The notes under the pieces: model-generated
What the model was told of the DNA's origin: nothing
Seen by the model: only the letters and a program-made list of their open reading frames with translations
The model's database searches: none
Shown here: piece by piece, positions 1-11,669 of the stretch
Layout: each line of letters begins with the position of its first letter
How positions within the stretch are numbered: position 1 is the stretch's first letter
Origin: Phoebastria nigripes
Taxonomy: Eukaryota > Chordata > Aves > Procellariiformes > Diomedeidae
NCBI GenBank assembly: GCA_035582835.1
Contig: JAYKAV010001831.1
Location: forward strand, 256,373-320,372
Length of the DNA: 64,000 bases
Reading direction: 5' to 3'
Made by a program: the position numbers and the translations under genes

Positions 1-1163
1 TACAAAGTGTTTGGTCAGTGAGAAGAGACTAATGTCATCTCGCTGGACTAATTTTTGAGGGTGTTTGTTTAGGAATCAAGATACTGGAGCAGTATTTCAA
101 AATTGGCTTATAAACAAAAGTCAATCCAAAAGTAGATTAATGTACTGATACTGCCAGTCGCAGGCAGTGGAAGAGTAAATATTGCTTACCCATCTGAAGA
201 ACGTGGTAAATTTTCATATATTCTTGTTGACTTTCTGAAAGATGTGAATAGTTTTTGCAGCTTGGTGTCTGGAAATTCTTTTAAAAAACACAAAAAGTTT
301 GCCGTCATGTAAATTGTTTTCACATAAACTTGCCAGGTATTATATGAAAAGACTGAGATCTTTTTTCATGGTAATATTGTTGCTTGGTTCAGGAAGACTG
401 CTCACAAAGGAAGAGGGGATATGGCCAAATGCAGGCTTTTGGAAAATTTTCCTTCTGTTCATAAATGCCTTTTAAGAAAGCATTTCTTGTAAGACAGAGA
501 TGTTAACTTTTCATATAGGTACTAAAATGCAACATAGAAGTTTTTTCTTTTATCTGTATGTTGTGATATATAACCTCAACAAAACATTATAACTTCCTGC
601 AGTTTAAGCTACAGTTCCTGCAGGTTATCCACTGTAAAATCCTTAGTGGTGTGAAGTGGTTATGATTTAGTCCACATCATGGATGGGATGCAACCATGCA
701 AGGTTTAGCAAAATAGGAGAAACGAAATATAAAAGTAGTTGTAGGTGCTCTTTTACTAAAGAAAATGGGTGTGCCTTCTTACATTTCTCTTAAGTCATTA
801 TTTGTGTCTCTGGGCTATGTTTGAGAAATATACCTCTAAAAGTGTTCTAAATTGGGAATGCAGTAGCTAGTATGTTGCATAAAAATGAAGTGTTACGCTA
901 TGCCAGTGGGCTCCGACAATTCAGATTTTAGTGACTGTAAAATGGGCTTAAAATGCTCCCCAGATGTATTTGGCTACCTCTCCTTTTGGAAGTCATTCCT
1001 TCTGTGCAACAGGAAAAAAGTCTTGCTTAACTAAGAAAATGAATTCAATAATGCCACCCTTTCCCTGCATAAATAAGAAGGTGGGGGTGGTAATATTATG
1101 GTCTGGGAAAGGAAGCAAAAATGCATGCCTGGATATCCCGTTGCCGGCTGTTGTAGGGAATGT

Positions 1164-1187
1164 GCTTGCCAGCAGTTTCTGGCAAGC
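1164..1187. repeat. Perfect 9-bp inverted repeat with 6-base loop
   Basis: GCTTGCCAG (1164-1172) pairs with CTGGCAAGC (1179-1187) across the loop CAGTTT. The transcript of either strand would fold into a short hairpin. The stem is too short for a microRNA precursor. Confidence 0.9.
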
Positions 1188-2086
1188 TTATTCCTTCCAA
1201 ACCCTCTCCAAACTCTCCAGGCATTTAAAAAGTATTTTGCCTGTTAGTCACCTTTCACTTACTGGTAGTGTAGAAGGAATGTTTATTGACTGAATAACTG
1301 CCTGTTTTGAAATCAGGAACGTTGAATTAACTTTTTGTTTTGTTATATGTTAGTTCGTTGACATTTACTTGACAGCACAGTGGAGTTAGGAAGATGGCTG
1401 TTAGTGGCCAAACTGGGTCAAAGCTTAAAGGGTCTGCTCTTGTGGGTAATAAGGCACAGGATTTGGCTGATTTTTTTTGTGCATGTAGAACGCAGAAGAT
1501 CATCAAGTCCCTGACCCTTATGCAGGGGGATGGATGCTTCAGAAGTGAACTGTGTTCAAAGGGTAGGTCAGCAAAGCGGCATATCCATTTTTGGTAGAAC
1601 CTGGCTGCGAGATAATTTTAAAATCTGCTGTGTCTGGCAGTTGGGCACATGGAGCCTCCTTGTGTTACTTTGATTTAGTCATGGTCTGGTGTTTGAATCC
1701 TCTTCTGTGTACTGTTGATCAGGATGTGCATGGGTCTGAATCTCCATAAGGCGTTTGAAGACGAAATGAGTAGTGTATGTTAAGTATCACTTGATAAAAA
1801 TGTCCTTTAGAGTTTGCAGCCGTAACCAACACTGTGCTGGGGAGGAGACCTGATAGCTAAGGACTGTGCCCTAAAACACGGTTGTAGAAGCCAGTTCAGG
1901 CAGAGAGGAGTTGGAGGGAGGAAACCGATACAATGAAAGAGGAGGAACTTGACTAGTAGAACCGTGGCTGAGGGGAGATTAGGAATCTAGCTGCTTGGAT
2001 GCAAAATATTTTGCAAAACTGTCCTTCTCAGGAAATTTCAGATTCATAATTATATTTCTGTTCTTTCCACTCCATTTTGTTCTCAG

Positions 2087-2192
2087 ACACAGAAAAATTG
2101 AATTAAAGAGAGACCTCAGTTATAAATTGTCGTACCAGAGACAACTGGAGTTACATCTGGGACTGCACTGCCCCTTCCTTTGTGGTTTTTAG
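2087..2192 (+). other. Candidate terminal exon after a strong acceptor
   Basis: A long pyrimidine-rich tract (ttctttccactccattttgttctcag) ends at 2086 in a textbook acceptor. The following frame is open for 34 codons (HRKIELKRDLSYKLSYQRQL at its start, then a short hydrophobic tail) and stops at TAG 2190-2192. An AATAAA at 2717-2722 could be a poly-A signal. No upstream exon or known homology was identified, and isolated acceptors like this are frequent in vertebrate introns. Confidence 0.1.
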
Positions 2193-2556
2193 GCAGAAGC
2201 CTGTCTGGATCTTTTCATGCATCTTGCTCCCTGTACTTAGGTCTTTAACTTAAAGGGTAGTGTAGTATTGGAACGTGTCAGTCTTTAATGTATTTGCTTG
2301 TCATCTTTGAGATAAGGAAACATTTTACAGGAATTTAAGCACTGGTAGACTGTCAGCTACAACCACAAAGCTAATGGCCGTCTAATTACTGGTGATTCCA
2401 GTGAGAGTTTGAATCTGAAGCAGGAATTAAGAGCTTAATGCAAAAGTTTGGACAAACAGAACAGAAAACAAGACTATGGTGTCCCATCACTCTAATCATT
2501 GAATATTTCCATTTTTCTACTTTTCCAAGACGGCTCTGATTCAGCCAACACCACAG

Positions 2557-2580
2557 TGCTTTTATATGCTTTTATATGCA
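2557..2580. repeat. 10-bp tandem duplication
   Basis: The unit TGCTTTTATA is present twice head to tail and is followed by a third partial TGCA. Confidence 0.85.
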
Positions 2581-3811
2581 TAGAACCTGATATACGCAAA
2601 TTAAAGAACTGTGGTATCAATCATAAGAACTCTGGTCATAAGGAGTCCTGATATGTTACTGTTATGGTCACGGTATTGTCTTCTCTGACTGGAGAAGTTA
2701 TGCAAATCATTTAAGCAATAAACTAGTATGACAGTTTTCTGGTCCTAGGTCTTTACAATTATTTAAACTTCTGTGTTCTGAAAAGTACAATTTTAAGTAT
2801 TCTGAGAACCTGCAATGAGTAACTGAAAATGCTTGAGAATACAGTATGTATTGTCTGGGTATTGTGATCAGTCAGTGAAGGAAGAGTTGACTTGTGTTGC
2901 TCAGGATTAGCAGTAAGGGACTCATTATGTTAGTCATTTGACTAAAGTACGTCGAATGCTGGAAATATGTGCCAAAGCTCATTAGGTTATTTTAGTGCGA
3001 CTGAAAATTAATGTTGTTTTTTGAATTAAGATTGGATTTAAACTTTGAATTTATATGCAAAATACAATTTTTAGTGTACTTACATAACCTGTCAGTTTGT
3101 AACCTGTTTGACAGCAATAGCTGCAAATTAGTTGAAAGAGATAGTGATGTTGCTCTGACACTTGAGCATTGTGTCACTCAAAACCTTTTTAGGACCTTTG
3201 AAAAAGATTTTTATTTATTTGATATCAGTCTGGATTCTCTTTTATTGTAGTAATTGGAAATAAATACAGCACTGTCAAGTTCTGAAATGGCATTCCTGAG
3301 TTACCCAAGACATAGATAATATACAATATCTCCTAATTAATTATCTGTTATAAAGAAATTATTCTGCATACTTCATTCATTTCAGTACGTACAGTCGGTT
3401 TCACTACCTTCTTATTAAGGATGTCTGACTTAGAAACAGTTGAGTCGTTCTCCGAGTTTAACGTGTTTTGAGATCTATGGTGATATAATATTCTCTATTT
3501 GTGTGATCATTTTCCTCATTGTTCATTCAGCTATGGTGTTAAAGAATACAGAAATAGTATTCCTATAAAATATTTTTTAGATATGTGGAATGTCCACACT
3601 GAAGTGGTCATTTTGCTAGTATACCCATTGAAGACCATAATTTTATCTATCTTGTAGATAGAATTTAAAATTCTCTGTTACTCTTTAGATTATTTCAGTT
3701 GTTTCCATTTCGTTTGCTTGAATGTATGTTCTTAATGGAGTTTTAAATCATCTTGTGTGCAAAAAAAATTGTTCCTATTTAGAAGTATTTCAGAATTAAT
3801 AAGTCAGAAAG

Positions 3812-3874
3812 TAAGTGCTAATATTCAGAATATAGGTGTTAATATACAGATTGTAAGTGCTAATAGATAACGAC
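3812..3874. repeat. Imperfect 21-bp-period tandem repeat (about 3 copies)
   Basis: Three consecutive 21-base units start TAAGTGCTAATA, TAGGTGTTAATA and TAAGTGCTAATA. The second halves diverge, and the third is degenerate after twelve bases. This looks like an old minisatellite seed. Confidence 0.8.
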
Positions 3875-5849
3875 TCTTTAATTTTGTATTAATAGGCAAA
3901 AAGTAGTCTCAGCTAGTTTGTGTAGTGGAGTTGTTTGCAAGCTTTGATAAAATTCTGAACTTTTCCAGAGATGAAAAAGAAAGCTTTAAATCTAATTTCC
4001 AGTTCTCTTTTTTGGAACTTAATTGTTGCTTCATCAGTGACTTTGTTCTTAGTTTAGACTGATGAGGCTCTTCAGGAGTCAAGTTTATGGGAGTTTTGTG
4101 AAGATTGGTATAAAGTATTACTGTTGAAAACTGTGACAATCCTGTACCTATTAAAGGAATTTGCAGCTTGAGCTCCACAAAAGACTCGGCAAGAAACCGA
4201 TGTAGTTCTATAGAAATGCAGGAAAACTCTGCCAGAAATGCTGCAGAACACCACAGGATTCCCCAAATTTAGCATTTTTTAGCTGACTGCACTGTGGACA
4301 ACTGCCCTCCCTTTACAACAGTGACAGATCCGATCAAGACCATCAGTCTCACAACCCCTCTCAGAGTTTTCTCTGTTGCATCTTCAGACTTTGCTTAAGT
4401 GGCTGCTTTGTGCAGTGCTCAGAAATAGAGAAATGTTTTCTTATCTGCAGCTTTTGTTGCTGGCACAGATGTGAACAATTATTCATCACCATGATGTTTA
4501 TAATTATCTTACTTGAAAGCACTCTGAAAGTCTTAATTTCTGGTGATAAGAGGAAAATTGAAGTCGGTTCTTGTTGAGCAAATTTCTATTTCATGTCTGT
4601 TGAAAATAGTTGTGTTTCAAAAAGAGTTTGTGTTTGTCACCTTATTTTTTTAAAACCTCTCTGATTTTAAATTGGATTTCTATATAGCTACCCTTTTAGT
4701 AGAATACTTGCTGCTCCTACAGAGGAAGAGTTATGGATACTACCATCATAACCTTTCTGTTCATGAGTTTTGAGGCACTGAGGATAACTTCCAAAATAAA
4801 ACTTAAATCATCATAATTTTCTATGCCCAGCATGGATCAATACCAAAAACCTTCCAACAACCCCATAATACTTCTCCTTTAAATTGTGTGCTGGGTACTG
4901 GATCCTACACGGTTTTACTGTGCTATATTTTAGAGCCATATCAGCTTTTTTGTATTTCATAGTGCTAGGGAAACATTATTATTTACACATAGTATCTAAA
5001 GTTTTGCCTTGGAAGGGCCAAGCCACATGTCTCTTGTAGTCTGTCTCTGGGGCTGGCAGGCTATTGTTAGAAAAGACAAGGTTTGTTTTTGTCATGCAGT
5101 AATAACCTCCTGCTTGTCTTTGCAGACCCAAGTATTTCATCTTAAATTTAACAGGCAAACAACAAGGGAGAAGAGATGAAGAGGAGAAAAGCAAACTAGA
5201 GTCCTAGAAAATTCCTTTTCTTTCTTTTTTTTCCCCATGAAACTAGTTCTGCAGAGAAAAGAATATTTACAGACATGGTGTGCCAGCTAATGTTACCAAG
5301 CATTGAGTGGGAAGAAGAATGCTAAAAAGCAGAAAGTGAGAGCTGTGCCTGCCTGTTTTCCTCCCCAAAAGAATTGAAATTGTCGGCATTTGGGACTCCT
5401 TGTCAGAAGCTCAGAGCCTCACCTGTCTGTGGTACTCTGCAAATCTGCTCCGGTGACCATCACCGCTCACAAATGTGTGTCTGAGAGCAATTAAGATTTT
5501 ACCAAAGAATACTGAAAAAAAAATTAGGTACGTGTGTGTCATGTAGTTACTGAATTCTTTTAAAGATAAAAACAAAGGCCACCACAGAAGCAAATTAAAG
5601 CCCCTGGGAGCTGACAAGGTTATTGAAAGCTTTAACAGAGCTGCCCTGCCATAGAAACCTGCTTTCCTATTGTCATTCGTTTTGGTCTCTGAAAAGGAAT
5701 TTATGATCAAAGTTTTGTTTGAGCACAACGTAATGGCACAGTTAAGCACTCAGATTAGATTCTTGGCAAAGTTAGCTAGGGATTTTGGGGGTTTTTTTGT
5801 TGTTTTTTTGTTTTTTTACGTGGCGCACATCCTGTAGTGAGAAAAGCGT

Positions 5850-5877
5850 TTTACCCCTTAAAATGTTTACCCCTTAA
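5850..5877. repeat. 12-bp direct repeat, 16-base period
   Basis: TTTACCCCTTAA occurs at 5850-5861 and again at 5866-5877, separated by four bases. It is probably slippage-derived. Confidence 0.85.
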
Positions 5878-8800
5878 GAGACCTTTACCTGGGGTGGGTT
5901 TTTAAGACTACTTTTAATCATAGCTCCATTAAAAAAAAAAAGTGAAAGAATCTGTTTACAATATTTTTCTTGAATTATATTAGATCTGTGTTGCTTGTTT
6001 TATATCCGCTACTACTATTTCATGATAAACTCCAATCTAGAGCATCTTTTGTGGGTGGCATCTCATAATGTAAATGAAATAAAAACTATATTTAAAATAT
6101 TTTAATTCGTAAGATGCTTCTATGTATAAAGTTTCCAACTTGATGACTGTCCAGCAAAATCATTGAATGTGCACTGTCCAATTTTTCAGTTGCTGTCGGC
6201 AGAAAGAAGTTACATTTTTGACAATTAATAGACCATAATATTATTTTTCATCATACAAGCTAATTACCAGTTGTTTCTTTTGATAACACATACAGTTTGC
6301 TTTAATCCAAGAGGGGCTTTTGGGGGAGAGAAATTAAGATGAGAAAGAACTGTTACTTACAATGGGAGAAGTCATTACAATTATTGAGATGTTAGGAAAT
6401 ACATGATCATTTCTTGTCTTTGCTGTGGACTTGCTGCACAAGTCTACAGTTGACTTTGTGGAAGTAGGTTATTTCTGCACTCCAGCTTATGTCCATATAG
6501 AAAAGTCTTATAAATGCTCTAGGATGATAATGACAATCTGCAGTTTTGAGTAACTTGGAGACCCAGGTACAGGTGGAAGAAACGTTGATTTCTGTGATAG
6601 AAAAACAAAGCTCCAAAGATTGTGATGGTGAAATGAGTTATGTAAACTGACGAGAGGTCATTTAAAACACGGATCAAGAAAAATCTGAGTGTATACAGTT
6701 CTCTTAACATACAGTCATGCTGGTATGCGCCGAAATTTTAGAAGTAGCTTTAGAAATGCTGTCTCATGATGTGATCAAAGCAAAAGAACAATCAGCCAAT
6801 TTAAGTTTTCTGTCTTGAATGCCCATGGGAAATAGGAGTATTTGCCTAGTCCTATATATAAGGTTTATAAAAAGAATGCATTAGAAGTTAAATAATGGAT
6901 TTAGAAGAGTGGCTTTGGAGTGCGTTGAAAGAAAGAAATCACAATAGAGGTCCCCCTCTGCTGGTAGAGAGTTCAATGTTCAAGACATTGCAGTCTATCT
7001 AGACACTGAGGTAAAGTCTCAATTGAGTCTGAACAAATTTACGCAATGAAAAAGCCACTGTTACACAGTATAAACTATTGCGAATCTACTGAAAGCTTTT
7101 TAAAGTGAAATGCAGTACAACTGAAGTTATCAAGTTCCCTGTCTATTCATTTTAGCTGGCACATAAGTAATTCATGTCAAGTGCCCAATAGAGAGTGTAC
7201 ACTGTATTGTCAATTTGTATTATACCTAACCTGTGGCACTGTTCAGCTTGTTGTTTACCCATTTCAGTGCTGTTTAAGAATTTTGTCCTGGTAAGCAACT
7301 CTTTGCGCTTACCCTTTTTAAGAGATTTTAAATTCAATTTAATTAATAATCTGCTTAAAATATTGTTGTATGCATGCTTGTCAGGAGAATTTCTCAAGTC
7401 CTCCTTCTGTGGTGGGAAACACTTGTACCAAATTTTGCATGTTTACTTTGAGTACTCGTACTTTTAGGGGTACTGGAGACAAGAGAAGTAGATTATTCAT
7501 GGAGAGAAACAGGTACCGTGATCCACTAAGAAGTGAACCAGCAGGAAAATACAAATGAACGAACAAACAAAAAGCCATCTTAAGTGAATCTCTCGAAGAG
7601 CGGCGTGAATTCCTGCTGCCTAGTGTGTCTGAGACCGGTATGAAATCTGTTGTCCCGACAGCCACAGCAGTGTGATACTTCTTCCTCTATCAGAGGAGAG
7701 ATTGCCCATCAGGAAGGGAAATAATTCTACTGTCTCTTTGCTGGTTTCTTCCAGCTTTTCTTTTTCATATTTGGCTAGGTTAAAACTCGATCTTAGCTTC
7801 AGATTTAGTGTTCAGTAAGCTGGTGAATCAATTCCTTACTTTAAAATGTAAAATGTTGTGGCTGGTTATTTACCTCTGTGTGTGTGGATAGGGGTGAATG
7901 TGTGAAATAAAATGCAAATGGTGACTACTTTCATAGAAAACATGCCAAGGTTTTAGGTTCTGAAATATGTTCCAAAATCGTTTTATTTTGGTATGGCAAA
8001 TATTAACATAACTTTGATTAAGTAATTGGAATAAATATTATTATATATCTCAGGTAATTTCCATTTCTTATGAATATAATTAAGGCTCTATTACAACTGT
8101 AAATCACAACCTTTCTATAGTTCATGTATTCATATACTAATAAGAGCATGAAAATGAGTTACTCTATTGCATACAAAACACAAAAATTAACTTTTTTTAA
8201 TGAAGTCAAGCATTTGAATATAAGAGTTAAATTTACTTATGCAGGCTTAATGTTGTCTCTCTGTACATCTAGCCAGTGTAAATGAGACTGAATGAGGTTT
8301 TGTTCCCCTCAGAAATGTAAATCATAAGAGGACTGTGGATGAGTCTAATATGATCATTCAGCTAAAGCTGAATGGAATTTCTTATAGCAAAGAAGCAGCA
8401 CCATCAGTCAAAGGGGTTTTCACCTTCTCTTAAGCAATGGGCAGTCTTGGAATTCTTACAACATGTTTTTGTAGCTTTTTTTTTACGTGAAAAATGACAG
8501 GCAATGTTAATACTGCCCCCCTTCTTTCTAAACACGCTTGTGTTTAGTATGAGTTGAATGATTTTAATGCCTAAGAAAGCAAGTAGGCTTTTTGCCACAA
8601 AACCTCATTTTGATTTTCATATTTTTTGAATACGTGGGGATTTATAAAGGCCTTGTTGGTCATACTCTCTGTTCTTTTGAGAAAAATAGCTCTGGCTTTT
8701 TAATCACCTAATTTGTTTTTATATAACTGTTGGTGTCTGTGGCAAATACTAATCCATATCTATTGGAGTTTTTCTGTTTTGTTTACTTGTATTGGATTTA

Positions 8801-9344
8801 AATTAAGAACAAGCATGACTTCTCAACCTTCAGTTTTATGCTTGCCTTTCAAGATGGTGTAACCTCTGTTTACCACTAATCTGTTACTTGATTTTGGCCA
8901 AGAAAGTTAGATATGGGGTGGCATATTTTCTCATTAAACTATCACTAAAAATAAGCAATTACTGTTACAAATGAGGTTGTAATTGCAACTTTTCTGATAA
9001 TTTCAGTATGTTTAATTTCCTTTGAATTTACCAGATTGTTTTAACCATTTTCAGCTAAGTTTTGAGGCTGGCTATTCAGAACTTGATTATATGCCTACTC
9101 TATATGCTAGATATTAGTATAAACTAATGAAGAATAGTTGACTTGAAAATTTGGCTACTCCTATACGCATGGCGAGTTCAAAATTATCCCTGTTTATACA
9201 GCCTTTGGCAATTTAAACAATGTGTTTTGTCACCTGCTTTGCCGCCTCATGAAGCGCTGGAACATTTATGAAGAAATAGAAAATATGACTTTGAATCCTT
9301 GACGTCTTTTAAATAAATGCACATATTGATAGTGACAGATTGCT

Positions 9345-9480
9345 AAACTTGGCGTTAGACACTTAGCTGTGTTTCTTGCCAAAAGTAATCCAGATGTGCA
9401 TAATTTATCCGCCTGCCATATGTGCACTGACATGTCTTTCTATAATCAACTGTCTGTTGAGTATTGTTAAACAGTTAAAT
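9345..9480. promoter_or_regulatory. Candidate conserved noncoding element
   Basis: This unique, non-repetitive stretch is free of homopolymers. It carries dense transcription-factor-like words (TAATCC at 9386, GCATAATTTAT near 9398, E-box CATATG at 9417, CAGATG near 9390). It has the texture of vertebrate developmental enhancers, but I have no alignment. No open frame of note crosses it. Inference only. Confidence 0.2.
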
Positions 9481-10767
9481 GTTCTTTATCAACTATCTTT
9501 TTGAATAATGCTAGTAAGTCCTTTAAGGAGTTAAGGAGCAACAAGACCATAAAAACAGCTTTCTTAAACTGAAGAAAGCAACTTCAGATTTTTGATTGTC
9601 CAAAATGCATGCATGTTCAGAAAAAATTCATTGGTAAAAGAAGCTTATGTAAAGACCATTTTAGGTGGTGTTATTCAACTAAGGAGGATGCATATTTTAC
9701 ATAATCTTCGTTATGATGGGACAGATCTTTGTTGTGACAGTGTAAAGGAAGTTGCTATGGATTAATAACATTAATTAATAAGGATTTTTTTTGTATGAGG
9801 TGCTTGTTGAAAGGAGAAAATGAACTTAACTTGACAAGCAGTAACCAAACATGTCCTGGCATTAAGTTCAGAAAGAGTTGTAGGAGGACATTTGTGTCAT
9901 TTGGAATATTTCATCATATCATCGGAAGAAACAACTCCTATTTTATGGCATGTTTTGCACTGGGTGTTTGTTCTTCAGCTGTCCTCAGAATGTTATTTAT
10001 TGATTAGTAGTATTACATGACCTGAATGGAAAAATTCCTATGCAAAAATAGTTTCTGTCCAAGGGGTTTGCTATCCCAAAATTTTGTTTGCAAAGAAAGC
10101 ACTGATCCATAGAAATATTCCCCCTTTGCTTCTTACATGCTTATCCTTTCACCCCATTGCCATAATGTTACCAGAATATTAACATGGATAATCTGGCTTT
10201 CATCAATCTCTGAGTCAGATCCTAGTGTTCACCTCGGAGGTATATAGGAAGGTGTGTGGTGGTCATGTAGAGCAAAATGCACATAGTGTCTCATGGTTCT
10301 GAGTTTCCCCTGGGGAGAAGGGTGTCTGGCTCTGTCTGATGTTCCTGTGCATACAGGTAAGTATTTATCCCTACAGTTATATAGATACCTATCTGTTGTA
10401 CATAGGCCTGTCTTTGTAGCAATCTGCTTTGGTTTTTGAACTCCCCCCCAGCAGTTGCATAACTTGTGGCATGATTAGCAGCTCTTCTTCATCATCCTGG
10501 GAGGTCTCAGTCATGACCTTTCCAACTGCTGATCTTCGTCATTAAGATGAGAATAGGTGTACATAAACTGTTGAGAGCACCAAATGTATGATGCTTATTT
10601 CCATAAGGTCATCCAGGTTTGAGTAACTCATCTTGGTTTGTACAAGGGAAGAAGTAGAATGCCTACATAATGTCCTGAAATTGGGTTACTATGCTAGACA
10701 CAGTAATGTGTCAAACAGTTCTTGCTACCGTCCTGTTAGAAACCATCTTTGCTGAAATCGTTGAAAG

Positions 10768-10805
10768 ATGCTCCCTAGTTTGTAGGAGCATGCTCCTAGT
10801 TTGTA
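10768..10805. repeat. Near-identical direct repeat around a 12-bp palindrome
   Basis: ATGCTCCCTAGTTTGTA at 10768-10784 recurs as ATGCTCCTAGTTTGTA at 10790-10805 with one C missing. Between and overlapping them is the perfect palindrome GGAGCATGCTCC (10785-10796). A local slippage duplication is the simplest explanation. Confidence 0.85.
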
Positions 10806-11382
10806 AACTTTGCTGTTTAAACTGTAAGATTTCAAGTTATCTCTCTGACCAATGCATGTGATCTAAATGGAGATACTAGTTCAGTGTTTGAGATGTTACT
10901 GCTGTAGTTATCAAAGATACAGGCCATGTGGATATGGTATGGCATAGTACCTTCATGCAAATGCCGGCGGTAGGCAGGAAGGTTGGGAGGCTTCTTCAGG
11001 AAAGTTTGTTGGGTGTTGGTGAACACTTCAAAATTTTCTGAAGTTGCTACGGTCTTAGTGAAAAATGCTTGTTGGTCATGGATTAACATTGATCCAGGCT
11101 GCTTGAACTTCTGTGCTCGCTAAACTGTGCTACAGCCACTCTACTAGGATCTCTGCCCTTTCAAAACAAACAAACCAAACACCAAAATCAAAGGTCTCTG
11201 GTGTGTTCTTAGCTGCTTCTGGGAAATGATCATCATATTAAGCTGTTTCCTAAAGTATACAATTTTTGTCTAATTTTTTAAGTTACTTAATGTTTACTTG
11301 TCTAATGAAAAACTAGTAGCATGCAAAATACAAGGAAGCACATTTTCTGAAGATATTATCTTTGTTTTTGATGAAGGTGCAG

Positions 11383-11500
11383 CTTCTTGCACTTGAGAAG
11401 CACTGTGGAATCTCAGTATTCCAACCAGAAATTTGCACCATGGATGACTCTGTTCCCTGAAAGGAAACCCAAACTTATTTCAACAATTACTCCTTTTAAT
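11383..11500 (+). other. Candidate internal exon (acceptor plus consensus donor)
   Basis: The segment ends exactly at a perfect donor, AAT|GTAAGT (GT at 11501). It begins after TTTGTTTTTGATGAAGGTGCAG, an acceptor with a modest pyrimidine tract (an alternative AG lies at 11376). One frame is open for 39 complete codons and reads into the donor in phase 0, including STVESQYSNQKFAPWM followed by TLFPERKPKLISTITPFN. I do not recognise the peptide. An open stretch of this length in one of three frames is not improbable by chance, and no upstream or downstream exon could be paired with it. Confidence 0.15.
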
Positions 11501-11664
11501 GTAAGTCTTCTTCAATAGTGTAAATCGACATTTTTTGAAATCTGGATACTTTGGGGTTAGAAAATGATCTTAGCATATTCAGCGCATTTTTTTCTCATTG
11601 ATTCTGGGTGTTTTGCCCTTTGTTCTAATCCTTAGTAAAATGATGGGTGTGAATTTCCGTGCCC

Positions 11665-11669
11665 NNNNN
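11665..11669. other. Assembly gap or uncalled bases (5 N)
   Basis: Five N characters lie directly before a run of seven C and an A/C-rich stretch. The position suggests a homopolymer or G-quadruplex-prone C tract that sequencing did not resolve. The true length of the C run is unknown, and the short gap may not reflect the real distance. Confidence 0.98.

Larger units (their letters stand above)
1..9340. other. AT-rich noncoding block, no gene recognised
   Basis: Apart from the small repeats and the weak exon candidate at 2.09 kb listed separately, I see only unique AT-rich DNA. All open frames are under about 115 codons, and many begin without ATG. No tRNA, snRNA, known microRNA seed context or transposon end is visible. 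Confidence 0.6.

Noticed and set aside
10220..10356. ACAG|GTAAGT donor near 10357 as the end of an exon
   Set aside because: The best frame is open for only about 18 codons, and there is no acceptor with a pyrimidine tract.
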